Shown here piece after piece: positions 1-9,200 of a stretch of 64,000 bases of DNA. Source of the DNA: Streptomyces sp. 378. Its GTDB lineage: Bacteria > Actinomycetota > Actinomycetes > Streptomycetales > Streptomycetaceae. A model generated the notes under the pieces. That model had not been told where the DNA came from. It ran no database searches and saw only the letters and a program-made list of their open reading frames with translations. The stretch's first letter is position 1, and each line of letters begins with the position of its first letter. The DNA is taken from NCBI RefSeq assembly GCF_030124145.1, contig NZ_JASKMS010000018.1, positions 120,331-184,330 on the forward strand, written 5' to 3'. The position numbers and the translations under genes were made by a program.

Positions 1-955
1 CCCGGGCGCGGCGCTCGTCCGCGGTGAGCGCCGCGTCCGTCGCCAGGGCGGCGGCGAGGCGCTCGGCGAACTCGGCCGCCGGCTTCTCGATGTCCTCGGC
101 CTTGACGTCGCTGGGCAGGTCCCACACCGGCACCGTGAGCCCGTGAGCGCGGAAGGAGCCCACCAGGCGGGTGCCCTCGCCGAGGCTGGAGCGGCCCGCC
201 GCGTGCAGCCGCGCGAGGGCGTCCAGAAGCCGCTCCTCGGCATGCGGCATGACCCACCGCAGATGGTTCTTCTCCGGCGTCTCGCACCAGTACGCGGCGT
301 CCACGCCCTGGAGCTTGACGGTCGGGATGGCCGCGGCGTTGGCCCGCTCCAGGGAGGCGGTCACGTCGGGCGTGGCGTTCTCCGGGTCCGGGACCCAGAA
401 CTCGAAGCCGCTGTGCACTTCTGGCTCGAACACGCCCTCGGGGTCGAGCAGGTCCTGCAACCGGGGGCTGTCGGCCGGGGCGCGGCGACCCTGCACGGGT
501 GTGCCGGGCTGGGCCTGAAGGGCGCGCTGGAGGGTGTCGGCGAGGTCGCGGCTGATGTCGCCGGAGGAGGTGTCGTTCTGCAGGCCGAGCAGGACCGAGC
601 CGTCGTCGCGGCGCAGGGCGGGCCAGGCCATGGGCAGGACCGTGGCCAGGGTGACCGCGGGGACGCCCTCGGGCAGGCCGTCCTTCAGGGTCAGGTCGAC
701 CGTGGCCGCGGGCACCAGCTCGCGCAGGGCCACCCAGTCGCACTCGCCGGGCAGACCCTCGAAGGGGCGATGCACCAGTTCGGTCGCGGCGTGGGAGGCG
801 GCCCGGCCGTGACAGGCCTTGTAGCGGCGGCCGCTGCCGCAGGGGCAGGGCTCGCGGGCGCCGACGACCGGAACGTCTCCCTCGGCACCCGCGGTGCGGG
901 CCCCGCCCGTGGTCTGCGGGCGCTTGGCCTTCGTCTGGGGTCGCTTCTTGGCCAT
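1..955 (-). CDS. DUF5926 family protein with SEC-C motif (3' end outside window)
   Basis: The frame reads from an ATG at 955 to the window edge with no stop, so the C-terminus is missing; about 318 codons are present, which is close to full length for DUF5926 proteins. The N-terminus is Lys/Arg-rich (MAKKRPQTKAKRPQT). It is followed at about residue 36 by a SEC-C-type zinc motif (CPCGSGRRYKACHG, with the C-x-C and C-H ligand pattern), as in SecA C-termini and in many uncharacterised proteins. The rest has the mixed alpha/beta look of DUF5926. SEC-C motifs bind zinc and often mediate protein or ribosome contacts, but no reaction can be assigned. It has its own start 110 bp from the next gene on the same strand. 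Confidence 0.85.
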   Translation of the reverse strand, partial: MAKKRPQTKAKRPQTTGGARTAGAEGDVPVVGAREPCPCGSGRRYKACHGRAASHAATELVHRPFEGLPGECDWVALRELVPAATVDLTLKDGLPEGVPAVTLATVLPMAWPALRRDDGSVLLGLQNDTSSGDISRDLADTLQRALQAQPGTPVQGRRAPADSPRLQDLLDPEGVFEPEVHSGFEFWVPDPENATPDVTASLERANAAAIPTVKLQGVDAAYWCETPEKNHLRWVMPHAEERLLDALARLHAAGRSSLGEGTRLVGSFRAHGLTVPVWDLPSDVKAEDIEKPAAEFAERLAAALATDAALTADERRAR

Positions 956-1065
956 CGATGGGTCTCCCGGTTACGGCTCGTCTCGTACGGTCGCGAGCCT
1001 AGCCGTTCGTGACCCGGGCCACGGGGTCCTGTGGACAACACCCGGTCCAGCGCGGCGTGCGGCGC

Positions 1066-1617
1066 TCAGTCCCTGTCGTCGAAGGCGTCCGCGAAGCCCA
1101 GCCCGGGTATCCGGGAGACCGCGGGGGCGGTGACGCGCGTCGCGAAGTCGTCGCGGCGGTGTCCGGCGTCGGGGTCGTGGACGTCGTCGTGGACGACGAC
1201 CCACACGGTGACCTCGCCGCGGATGTCGTCGCGCACGCCCCAGTCGTCGGCGAGCGCGGTGATGATGTTCAGCCCGCGACCGCCGTGCGCCGTGACCGAC
1301 GGGGTCGCGGGGGCGGGGCGGGTCGGGCCGCCGCCGTCCGTGACCTCGACGACGAGCCGCCCGGTCGGGTCCACACGCCACGCGGCACGCACGTCACCGT
1401 CGCCCGAGAGCGCGTCGCCCAGGGGTCTGCCGTGCTTGCACGCGTTGCTCAAGAGTTCGGAAAGGATCAGTACGGCGTCGTCGATGACCGACTCCGCGAC
1501 TCCGCCTCTGCGCAGCTGCGTACGCATCCGGTGTCGCGCTTCCCCCACGCCCGCAGGGCCATGGGGTACGGCCATGCTCGACGACGTGGGCACCTCCTGT
1601 GCCACCACCAACGCCAC
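1066..1617 (-). CDS. RsbW-like ATP-binding regulatory protein (HATPase_c_2)
   Basis: This 183-residue protein has the GHKL ATPase fold of anti-sigma-factor kinases. An N-box-like segment (LILSELLSNACKHG) is followed by EVTDGGG and GGRGLNIITALADDWGV, matching the N, G1 and G2 boxes of RsbW/SpoIIAB-type proteins. Streptomyces encodes dozens of these stand-alone ATPases, which probably act in partner switching with STAS proteins and sigma factors; the partner here is unknown. I chose the GTG at 1617 because AAGGAGGT lies 7 nt upstream. The open frame continues to an ATG at 1704 without an obvious ribosome site. The tail (DAFDDRD) is acidic. Confidence 0.8.
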   Translation of the reverse strand: MALVVAQEVPTSSSMAVPHGPAGVGEARHRMRTQLRRGGVAESVIDDAVLILSELLSNACKHGRPLGDALSGDGDVRAAWRVDPTGRLVVEVTDGGGPTRPAPATPSVTAHGGRGLNIITALADDWGVRDDIRGEVTVWVVVHDDVHDPDAGHRRDDFATRVTAPAVSRIPGLGFADAFDDRD

Positions 1618-1870
1618 CCCCGAGACCTCCTTCGCCCCACGCCACGGTGTGGATGCCCCTTTGGCCTGTACCGGAAACCGGCCGATCCACCCCCGGTGAC
1701 GCATTCACCACGGGCGAATACGGACCGAACGCGCCGGAGCACTCCTGGTAATCACCTGGCTGGAAATCATCGGTGTGGCCGGGAAGGGAGGATCCCGCTG
1801 TCCGGGGCGCGGGGTCAAGAGGTGTGCGTGGGTCTGGTGGGACTTGAGGGATTACGCGTCGGTCCGGTTG

Positions 1871-2698
1871 TCAGCGGCCGAGCTGGTCCAGCACCGCACG
1901 CGGGCGGTTGGTGATGATGGCGTCCACACCCAGCCCGACGCAGAGATCCACGTCCGCGGGCTCGTTCACGGTCCATACGTGCACCTGGTGCCCGGCTTGC
2001 TTCAGGCGCTCGATGCACACGGGGTGATGGCGTGCGATCCGGAGGGAGGGTCCCGCGATCCGCACGCCCGGGGGCAGCCGTCCGTCGCGCAGCCGGGGCG
2101 AGGGGAACTGCGTCAGATGGACCGTCGGGAGCGTCGGCGAGGCGGCACGCACGCGTTGCAGCGAGCGGGCCGAGAAACTCATGACGCGCACCTGGGACTC
2201 CTCGGCGGAGGCCGGGGCGTCGAGACCGAACCGCTTCAGCAGGACCAGCAGCCGGTCCTCGACCTGCCCCGCCCAGCGCGTGGGGTGCTTGGTCTCGATG
2301 GCCAGTTCCACGCGGCGCCCGGCGTCGGCGACGAGTTCCAGCAACCGCTCCAGGGTGAGCACGGAGGTCGCCTCGCGGTCCTCCGGGCGGTGCTCCCAGT
2401 CGGGTTCCTCGTCGCGTCCCTTCCAGGCCTCGCCCGTCTTCCAGGAGCCGAAGTCCAGGGCGGCGAGGTCGGCCAGCTCCAGTGCGGAGACGGCGCCGCG
2501 GCCGTTGGACGTACGGTTGATCCGGCGGTCGTGCACACACACCAGGTGGCCGTCGGCGGTGAGGCGCACATCGCATTCGAGGGCGTCCGCGCCGTCCTCG
2601 ATGGCCTTGGTGTACGCGGCCAGGGTGTGTTCCGGGGCGTCCTCGGAGGCTCCGCGGTGGGCGACGACTTGAATCACGTGCTGTCGTGCGTGGGTCAC
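1871..2698 (-). CDS. glycerophosphodiester phosphodiesterase
   Basis: This is a GDPD-family enzyme of about 275 residues, which hydrolyses glycerophosphodiesters to glycerol-3-phosphate and an alcohol. The signature residues are present: AHRGASEDAPEHT (catalytic His and Glu), ECDVRLT (metal-binding Glu and Asp) and VCVHD (second catalytic His). The C-terminal HVWTVNEPADVD segment and the closing GVDAIITNRP are typical of the TIM-barrel end. There is no signal peptide, so it is likely cytoplasmic. I chose GTG 2698 (VTHARQHV); the open frame continues to 2791 with low-complexity sequence. The 288 bp between this gene and the divergent protease contain the window's most AT-rich promoter-like stretch (CCTATATAAAGAATGG, about 2808-2823). 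Confidence 0.88.
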   Translation of the reverse strand: MTHARQHVIQVVAHRGASEDAPEHTLAAYTKAIEDGADALECDVRLTADGHLVCVHDRRINRTSNGRGAVSALELADLAALDFGSWKTGEAWKGRDEEPDWEHRPEDREATSVLTLERLLELVADAGRRVELAIETKHPTRWAGQVEDRLLVLLKRFGLDAPASAEESQVRVMSFSARSLQRVRAASPTLPTVHLTQFPSPRLRDGRLPPGVRIAGPSLRIARHHPVCIERLKQAGHQVHVWTVNEPADVDLCVGLGVDAIITNRPRAVLDQLGR

Positions 2699-2986
2699 CG
2701 CGTCATGGTGCCACCGAGTGCGGGTACGCGTCCGGTCGGACGGACTCGACGGGTGCGCAGGTCCGGACGGAGGCATTGGGATTGCATCCATTCAGCCTGT
2801 AATGACCTATATAAAGAATGGCCTCGGACGCACAGGCACCGCTTATGGTGCTCTGACGGCCTGTGGGAAAAGCTGACGGCATACAAAGGGACAAGCATCG
2901 CGGTATCGCGCCGGCCCGTTCGACGGGTGGAAAAGGCGTGATCGCGTGCGACCCGGAGAAACGGCCGTGGATCTAGGAGAGAAGCT

Positions 2987-4438
2987 GTGAGCACCGAGAA
3001 CGAGGGCACCGCGGTACCCCCCGCCCCGTCCGCACCCCCCGTGCCGGTGGACGCTCCCGCTGCTCCGGCGCCCCAGGCACAGGCCGGGCCGTACGGGCAG
3101 GACGCCCAGGGACAGCACCCCCAGGGGTCGGACGCCCAGGGGCAGCACCCTCAGGGGCAGGGCGCCTCCGGTGACGCCGGCCACCCCGGCGTCTCCTCTT
3201 CCGCCCCCGACCCCTCCTGGCCCCCGCCCCCGCCGCCGGCCTCCCCGTACGGCGACGGCGGGTCCGGGTCCGGCCCGGGCGGCTGGGGTTCCTCGTACCA
3301 GCAGCCGGCGCCGAAGCCGGGCCGCGGGCGCGGAGGTCTGATCGCCGCGGTCCTGGTGGCCGCGCTGTGCGCGGGCGGCCTGGGCGGCGGGCTCGGCTAT
3401 GTGCTGGCGGAGAACAACGACCAGAGCACCGGCTCGACGACGGTGTCGGCTTCCGCGAGCGGCGGCGACGTCAAGCGCGACCCGGGCACGACCGCGGCGG
3501 TCGCCGCCAAGGCGCTGCCGAGCACCGTCACGATCGCGGCCGAGAGCACCAGCGGCGAGGGCGGCACCGGCACCGGCTTCGTCTTCGACAAGCAGGGCCA
3601 CATCGTCACCAACAACCATGTGGTGGCGGACGCCGTGGACGGCGGCAAGCTCACGGCGACCTTCGCGAGCGGCAAGAAGTACGACGCCGAGGTGGTCGGT
3701 CACGCGCAGGGCTACGACGTGGCGGTCATCAAGCTCAAGAACGCCCCCGACGACCTGAAGCCGCTCACCCTCGGCGACTCGGACAAGGTGGCCGTCGGCG
3801 ACGCGACCATCGCGATCGGCGCCCCGTTCGGTCTGTCCAACACGGTGACGACGGGCATCATCAGCGCCAAGAACCGCCCGGTCGCCTCCAGCGACGGCAG
3901 CGGCAGCCAGGCGTCGTACATGAGCGCCCTGCAGACCGACGCCTCGATCAACCCGGGCAACTCCGGTGGTCCGCTGCTGGACGCGCAGGGCAATGTCATC
4001 GGCATCAACTCCGCGATCCAGTCGACCGGCAACGGCGGCTTCGGCACCGGCCAGTCCGGCTCGATCGGCCTGGGCTTCGCCATCCCGATCAATCAGGCCA
4101 AGTACGTGGCCCAGGAGCTGATCAAGAACGGCAAGCCGGTGTACGCGAAGATCGGCGCGTCCGTCTCCCTGGACGACAGCTCCGACGGCGCGCAGATCAC
4201 CGAACAGGGCGCGGGCGGCGCGGCACCGGTCGAACCGGGCGGCCCGGCCGCCAAGGCGGGCCTCAAGCCGGGCGACGTCATCACCAAGCTCGACGACCGG
4301 GTGATCGACTCCGGCCCCACCCTGATCGGCGAGATCTGGACGCACCAGCCCGGTGACAAGGTCACGATCACCTACGAGCGCGGCGGCAAGCAGCACACGG
4401 TCGACGTCACGCTCGGCTCCCGCGTCGGCGACAACTGA
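2987..4438 (+). CDS. membrane-anchored HtrA/DegP-like serine protease with PDZ domain
   Basis: This 483-residue protein has a Pro/Gln-rich cytoplasmic N-terminus (about 1-110), one transmembrane helix (about 116-140), a trypsin-like protease domain and one PDZ domain (about 370-475). The triad is visible as TNNHVVAD (His near 211), GYDVAVIKL (Asp near 243) and NPGNSGGPLL (Ser near 325). The family degrades or refolds damaged proteins outside the membrane. GTG 2987 is preceded by GGAGAGAAGCT, a good ribosome site. The N-terminal tail carries short repeats of AQGQHPQGS type. The Ser motif and the oxyanion context are intact, so it should be active. Confidence 0.93.
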   Translation: MSTENEGTAVPPAPSAPPVPVDAPAAPAPQAQAGPYGQDAQGQHPQGSDAQGQHPQGQGASGDAGHPGVSSSAPDPSWPPPPPPASPYGDGGSGSGPGGWGSSYQQPAPKPGRGRGGLIAAVLVAALCAGGLGGGLGYVLAENNDQSTGSTTVSASASGGDVKRDPGTTAAVAAKALPSTVTIAAESTSGEGGTGTGFVFDKQGHIVTNNHVVADAVDGGKLTATFASGKKYDAEVVGHAQGYDVAVIKLKNAPDDLKPLTLGDSDKVAVGDATIAIGAPFGLSNTVTTGIISAKNRPVASSDGSGSQASYMSALQTDASINPGNSGGPLLDAQGNVIGINSAIQSTGNGGFGTGQSGSIGLGFAIPINQAKYVAQELIKNGKPVYAKIGASVSLDDSSDGAQITEQGAGGAAPVEPGGPAAKAGLKPGDVITKLDDRVIDSGPTLIGEIWTHQPGDKVTITYERGGKQHTVDVTLGSRVGDN

Positions 4439-4472
4439 CCCCCACCCGCCCGCGCCGACCCGTTACCCTTGT

Positions 4473-4503
4473 CCCCGCGCCGCCGATCACGGCCGGCGCG
4501 GGG
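4473..4503 (+). terminator. GC-rich hairpin after the HtrA gene
   Basis: Arms CCCCGCGCCG (4473-4482) and CGGCGCGGGG (4494-4503) are perfect inverted repeats. They sit between the protease stop and tRNA-Ser and overlap the first two bases of the tRNA. No T-tract follows, as is common for actinobacterial terminators. Confidence 0.45.
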
Positions 4504-4588
4504 AGGCGTGCCCGAGCGGCCTAAGGGAACGGTCTTGAAAACCGTCGTGGCAGCGATGTCACCGTGGGTTCAAATCCCACCGCCTCCG
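4502..4588 (+). tRNA. tRNA-Ser(UGA)
   Basis: This 87-nt class II tRNA has acceptor arms GGAGGCG (4502-4508) and CGCCTCC (4581-4587) with discriminator G. The anticodon stem is ACGGT/ACCGT around loop CTTGAAA (anticodon TGA at 4536-4538). The variable arm is long and the T-loop is GGGTTCAAATCCC. CCA is not encoded. A TACCCT -10-like element lies at 4464-4469. Confidence 0.96.
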
Positions 4589-4603
4589 CGCGATGAGCAG
4601 TGA

Positions 4604-4639
4604 GAACGGCCCCTGACCTCGTGTGGTCAGGGGCCGTTC
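4604..4639 (+). terminator. terminator of tRNA-Ser(UGA)
   Basis: A perfect 15-bp stem (4604-4618 with 4625-4639) with a 6-nt loop starts 15 bp after the tRNA. Confidence 0.75.
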
Positions 4640-4685
4640 GCGTGCCCGGCCGCCCTGCGTGGGCTGGATGCCGTGCCGGTCGCGT

Positions 4686-4772
4686 GGACGCTTGGCGGGC
4701 GAGGACACCACCCGCCGACAGGGACTCGTCATCGGGGTGGGCGAAGACCGCGAGCAGGTTCGGCAGCGGCAT
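4686..4772 (-). pseudogene. 5' remnant of a PIG-L/LmbE deacetylase gene
   Basis: The frame starting at ATG 4772 encodes about 29 residues (PNLLAVFAHPDDESLSAGG) that match the N-terminus of PIG-L/LmbE zinc deacetylases, including the metal-binding HPDDE. After about codon 29 the similarity stops and the frame runs into the tRNA terminator and tRNA region. The gene therefore has an intact start but only about one tenth of its expected 230-280 residues. It starts 9 bp after the ferredoxin stop, so it was probably the second gene of that operon. The truncation lies within about 100 bp of the tRNA-Ser 3' end, which suggests a deletion or an integration scar. Confidence 0.6.
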
Positions 4773-4781
4773 CCGCCCTCG

Positions 4782-4994
4782 CTACGGCCGGTCCGGCGAC
4801 GGTGGCGCCCCGGTGATGCTGATCGCCTGGCTCGGGCACCTCTCGACCGCCTCCAGGATCTCCGGGCCGCCGTCCGTCCGCTCGCGACCCGGGCGGACGG
4901 CGCCGAAGCCGTCGACGAACTCGAAGACCGCCGGGACCCGGTGGACGCACTCGGCGGAGCCGTAGCAGAGTTCGCGGTCTACGGAGACCTTCAT
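4782..4994 (-). CDS. [3Fe-4S]-type ferredoxin
   Basis: This 70-residue ferredoxin starts MKVSVDRELCYGSAEC and has the pattern C-x5-C early and CPSQAI near the end, that is three cysteines plus Cys-Pro. This is typical of the small actinobacterial ferredoxins that pass electrons to cytochromes P450. Start ATG 4994 has GAGGG just upstream. No P450 gene is adjacent; the next gene on the strand is the PIG-L remnant. The natural partner is probably elsewhere. Confidence 0.9.
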   Translation of the reverse strand: MKVSVDRELCYGSAECVHRVPAVFEFVDGFGAVRPGRERTDGGPEILEAVERCPSQAISITGAPPSPDRP

Positions 4995-5051
4995 TCCCTC
5001 GTGTCCCCCTCCTGACGGCAACGGGAGCGTGACCGTCGAGGAGTTGACTGC

Positions 5052-5099
5052 CCAGCGGGCCTCCGGCCGAACCGGCCGGTTCGGCCGGAGGCCCGCTGG
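5052..5099. repeat. perfect 48-bp palindrome, probable bidirectional terminator
   Basis: The two 24-bp halves (starting CCAGCGGGCCTCC) are exact reverse complements with no spacer. The palindrome lies between the hypothetical gene ending at 5300 and the ferredoxin start at 4994, both on the minus strand. The rest of 4995-5299 holds no gene; it has three loose copies of GGTTTTCGTG/CGCGCC-type sequence at about 5176, 5217 and 5238. Confidence 0.7.
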
Positions 5100-5299
5100 C
5101 TGGACGGGCCACCGGTTTCCGCGCGTCACTGGCCGGATGGGCCCGGGATTCTTGCGGGGCTGGCTGGATCGGTCTGGTTTTCGTGTGCCGCTGGCCGGGG
5201 CGGCACGGTTTTCGTGCGCCGTTGGTTGGGCGGCCTAGGTTTCGCGCGCCCCGGCTGAACCTGCCCGGTTGCCGCGCGACCCCGGCCGGAACAGCCCTG

Positions 5300-5776
5300 T
5301 CACCTTGCGCCCCCGGCGGTCGCCAGCCAGTGGGCGACTCGGCGTACGGCGGCCTCGTCGAGCCGTTCGACCAGCGCCTGGACGGTCGTGTCGTCCTCGG
5401 GGGAGAGGTCGTAGAGGCCCGCCTTGGCCAGGCCGGCGATGAGGACCTGGTGGCGGCGGCCGGTCATCCGTTCCGTCAGTGTGACCGGTGCGCCGGGGGA
5501 GGGCTCCGGATTCGGCTGAGATGCGACGGTCTGTTTCAGCGGGGCGTCGAACCGGTGCCACCCGCCGTCCCTCGGCCCCCACAGGGCGACGGTCACCTCG
5601 TCGCCCCGTGCGCGCAGGGTCTGGGTCATCTCGCCGAGGGCGTACAGCACCGGTGAGCGGTGGGGCGACTCGGCGGCCGTCTTCCAGGAGCCGGCGTCCG
5701 GGCGGTAGAACATCGCGACCCAGCGCGGAACACCCTGCGGTCGTGGGCTCTCGGGACGTGAATCCACTGCGCTCAC
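5300..5776 (-). CDS. conserved hypothetical protein
   Basis: This 158-residue protein has no motif I can name. It contains WVAMFYRPDAGSWKTAA near the N-terminus, VALWGPRDGGWHRFDAPL in the middle and a helical C-terminus with VQALVERLDEAAVRRVAHWL. Even composition, strong GC3 and lack of repeats argue that it is a real gene. The GTG at 5776 is the longest start; a second GTG lies three codons later. A dyad (5817-5837) sits 41 bp upstream and may control it. It was probably transcribed alone, ending at the 48-bp palindrome. Confidence 0.65.
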   Translation of the reverse strand: MSAVDSRPESPRPQGVPRWVAMFYRPDAGSWKTAAESPHRSPVLYALGEMTQTLRARGDEVTVALWGPRDGGWHRFDAPLKQTVASQPNPEPSPGAPVTLTERMTGRRHQVLIAGLAKAGLYDLSPEDDTTVQALVERLDEAAVRRVAHWLATAGGAR

Positions 5777-5816
5777 CCCTGCACATCGCTGCGGAAGCGG
5801 TACGGCAGGCCGACCA

Positions 5817-5837
5817 TAGCTGACGGGTCGTCAGTTA
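5817..5837. promoter_or_regulatory. dyad operator candidate CTGAC-N5-GTCAG
   Basis: TAGCTGAC and GTCAGTTA (one mismatch) are separated by GGGTC and lie just upstream of the 5300-5776 gene. The same core occurs at 14653-14669 before the MaoC/DUF35 operon. The form suits a TetR-type dimer. Confidence 0.4.
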
Positions 5838-6211
5838 TCCAGGGTCGGGGGCGCGGTACGAAGGGGATGCCCGGCGAGGTGGGCAGGGGGTGTAGGGGGT
5901 GTGCGGCATGGTCCGTCGGGGTCGGGACAGGCGGTCCGCGTGGGTTGCGGGGCGAGGTCCGCCGGGAGGATCACCACGTCGTCCGGCACCGGTCCCTCCC
6001 CTCGTGGGGACCGGTACCGAACGGTGGAGCCTCGTCGTCCGGCTCGGACGGAAGCTGGCCGGATAGGTGTGCCGCTGGGGTCCGGATCCTGCCATTTCCG
6101 GTCGCGGGCGAGGAGATTCCGGGGTTCGGCGGACGGTATTACCGCAGGTCAGCCATATAGAGTGAGTTTTCCGGTCCGGACGTCCAGGCGCGGAAGTGAG
6201 GAGCTGAGACC
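5838..6211. other. intergenic region without recognisable gene
   Basis: This stretch separates the divergent hypothetical gene and the STAND gene. No frame has the codon bias or a ribosome site of a real gene. Its last 40 bp are less GC-rich (GCCATATAGAGTGAG at about 6153-6167) and likely hold the STAND gene promoter. Confidence 0.5.
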
Positions 6212-9200
6212 TTGAGTTCCGACTCGGGGGCACGCACCGCCTTCGCCGAACGCCTCGCACTGCTGTACAAGGAAGCCGGCAACCCTCCTCTCAAACGGGT
6301 GTCCGAAGCGGTCGTCCGGCTCCAGCGGGTCGACGAACGCGGGCGGCCCGTGCGGGTCTCCGCCCAGCGCATCAGCGACTGGCGGCGGGCCCGGAACGTA
6401 CCCGCCCAGTTCCCCGGGCTCGCGGCGGTGTTGCACGTGCTGATCCCCGAGGCGCGGCGCGAGCGGCCCACGCCGGTCTCCCCGGGGCTGTACGACCTCG
6501 GCCAGTGGCAGCGGCTGTGGGAACGCGCGGTGGCCGGCCCGGTCGGCGAGCGCGCCGCGGCGTCCGCCGTCGAGGAGCGGCCGACGGAGGAGACCGTGCC
6601 CGCCCCCGGAGGGGTCTGCCCCTACCGGGGTCTCGCCTCCTACCGCCGGGAGGACGCACGGTGGTTCTTCGGCCGGGAGCGGAGCACGGACGCGCTCGTC
6701 ACCCAGCTCGGGGCCGTCGCGGGGACGGGCGGCCTGGTCATGCTCGTGGGCGCGTCGGGGGCGGGGAAGTCCTCGCTGCTGAACGCAGGCCTGGTGCCCG
6801 CCCTGCGGGACGGCGCGCTGGGCGGCGACGACGGCGACGGTGACGGCAGCGGGCGGGCGCGGAAGGTCGTGCAGCTCGTACCGGGCGGTGATCCGCTGGC
6901 GGAGCTGGGCCGGTTCGTTCCCGAGCTGGCCGCCGTCGTCCCGGCCCGGTCCCGGACCGCGCCCGGGACAGCCCCGTCCCGGCCGGAGGCAGGGCGGTCC
7001 GACGCCTCCGGAGCACAAGAGCCAGGCGCCACCTTCGGCAAAGAGCCCGGCCCCTCTCGCGGCAGGGAGCCCGGTCCCTTCTCCGCACAAAAGCCCGGCC
7101 CCTCCGCAGCCCAAGAGCCCGGCGCCTCCTCCGTACAAAAGCCCGGGGCCTCCCCAGCCCAAGAGCCCGGCGCCTCCTCCGTACAAGAACCCGGCGCATC
7201 CTCCGGCGCAGAGCCAGGCGCCACCTTCGGCAAAGAGCCCGGCCCCTCTCGCGGCAGGGAGCCCGGTCCCTTCTCCGCACAAAAGCCCGGCCCCTCCGCA
7301 GCCCAAGAGCCCGGCGCCTCCTCCGTACAAAAGCCCGGGGCCTCCCCAGCCCAAGAGCCCGGCGCCTCCTCCGTACAAGAACCCGGCGCATCCTCCGGCG
7401 CAGAGCCAGGCGCCACCTTCGGCAAAGAGCCCGGCCCCTCTCGCGGCAGGGAGCCCGGCCCTTCCGCAGCCCAAGAGCCCGGCGCCTCCTCCGTACAAAA
7501 GCCCGGGGCCTCCCCAGCCCAAGAGCCCGGCGCCTCCTCCGTACAAGAACCCGGCGCATCCTCCGGCGCAGAGCCAGGCGCCACCTTCGGCAAAGAGCCC
7601 GGCCCCTCTCGCGGCAGGGAGCCCGGCCCTTCCGCAGCCCAAGAGCCCGGCGCCTCCTCCGTACAAAAGCCCGGGGCCTCCCCAGCCCAAGAGCCCGGCG
7701 CCTCCTCCGTACAAGAACCCGGCGCATCCTCCGGCGCAGAGCCAGGCGCCACCTTCGGCAAAGAGCCCGGCCCCTCTCGCGGCAGGGAGCCCGGTCCCTT
7801 CTCCGCACAAACGCCCGGCCCCTCCGCAGCCCAAGAGCCCGGCGCATCCTCCGGCGCAGAGCTCGGCGCCTCCCCCGGAGCAGACCCCGCCCCCTCCCCC
7901 GGCAAAGAGCCCAGCGCCTCACCCGGCCGGGAGCCCGCGGCTCGGGAAGCCGGCGGCCCGCCGGCACCCGAGCCAGGCACGCCGTCCTTCACCGGTGCCG
8001 TCCGCGCTGCCGTCGCCGCCTGGGCCCGGCGCGCAGCGCCCTCCGGGTCGCGCCCGGTCGTCATCGTGGACCAGTTCGAGGAGACGTTCACCCTCTGCCC
8101 CGACGAGGCGGACCGGCGCACCTTCATCGAGGCCCTGCACGCCGCCTGCTCGCCCGCGCGGCCCGGCGAACCGGCCCCGGCGATCGTGGTGCTGGGCATC
8201 CGCGCCGACTTCTACGACCGGTGCCTGCGCTACCCCGAGCTGGCCGACGCGCTCCAGCACCGGCACATGGTGCTCGGGCCGCTGACCACCGCGGAACTGC
8301 GCGAGGCGGTGACCGGTCCCGCCAAGGCCGTCGGCCTGGAGCTGGAGCCGGGGCTGGCGGAGCTGATCGTCCGGGAGGTCGGTACCGACGGCCCGCGCGG
8401 GGCGCACGACGCCGGCGTGCTGCCGCTCCTCTCGCACGCCCTGCTCGCCACCTGGCAGCGCAGGAAGGCCGGGCGGCTCACGCTCGCCGGCTACCGCGCG
8501 GCCGGTGGCATCCAGGGCGCGGTCGCGGCGACCGCCGAGCGGGCCTGGACCGGTCTGGACCCGGCCGCGCGCACGGCGGCCCGGCTGCTCCTGCTCCGCC
8601 TGGTCCGGCTGGGCGAGGACACCCAGGCCACGCGCCGGCGCGGGACCCGGCGGCAGCTGGCACAGGAGTCGACCGACCCCGGCAAGACGGAGGAGTCTCT
8701 GGAGGCGCTGGTCCGCGCCCGGCTGGTGACGCTCGACGCGGAGACCGTGGAGATCACCCATGAGGCGCTGCTGCACGCCTGGCCGCGCCTGCGCGACTGG
8801 ATCGACGAGGACCGGCAGGGCAATCTGCTGCGCCAGCGCCTGGAGGAGGACGGCCGGGCCTGGGAGGAGTCACACCGCGACACCTCGCTGCTCTACCGGG
8901 GCTCCCGGCTGGAACAGGCCCAGGGCTGGGCGAGGTCCGCCGGGGACCGGTTCCTGACCCGCAGCGCGGTGGAATTCCTGGCCGCCTCGGTCCGGCTGCG
9001 CCGGCGGATCATCTGGATCAGCCGGGGCGCGGTCGCGGCTCTGGCGGTGTTGGCGGTGCTGGCCGTCGGATCGGCGGTGATCGCCTGGAAGCAGCGGGAC
9101 GAGGCCGTCTTCGAGCAGGTGCTCGCCCAGGCCGACCGCGTGCAGCACACGGACCCGTCGCTGTCCGCGCAACTCGACCTGGTGGCGCACCGGCTGCGGC

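Noticed and set aside
6149..7834. Gly/Leu-rich minus-strand frame over the STAND repeats, resembling a repeat protein
   Set aside because: The repeat DNA has no stops in any frame; the plus frame joins HTH, Walker A and Walker B regions and is the coding one.
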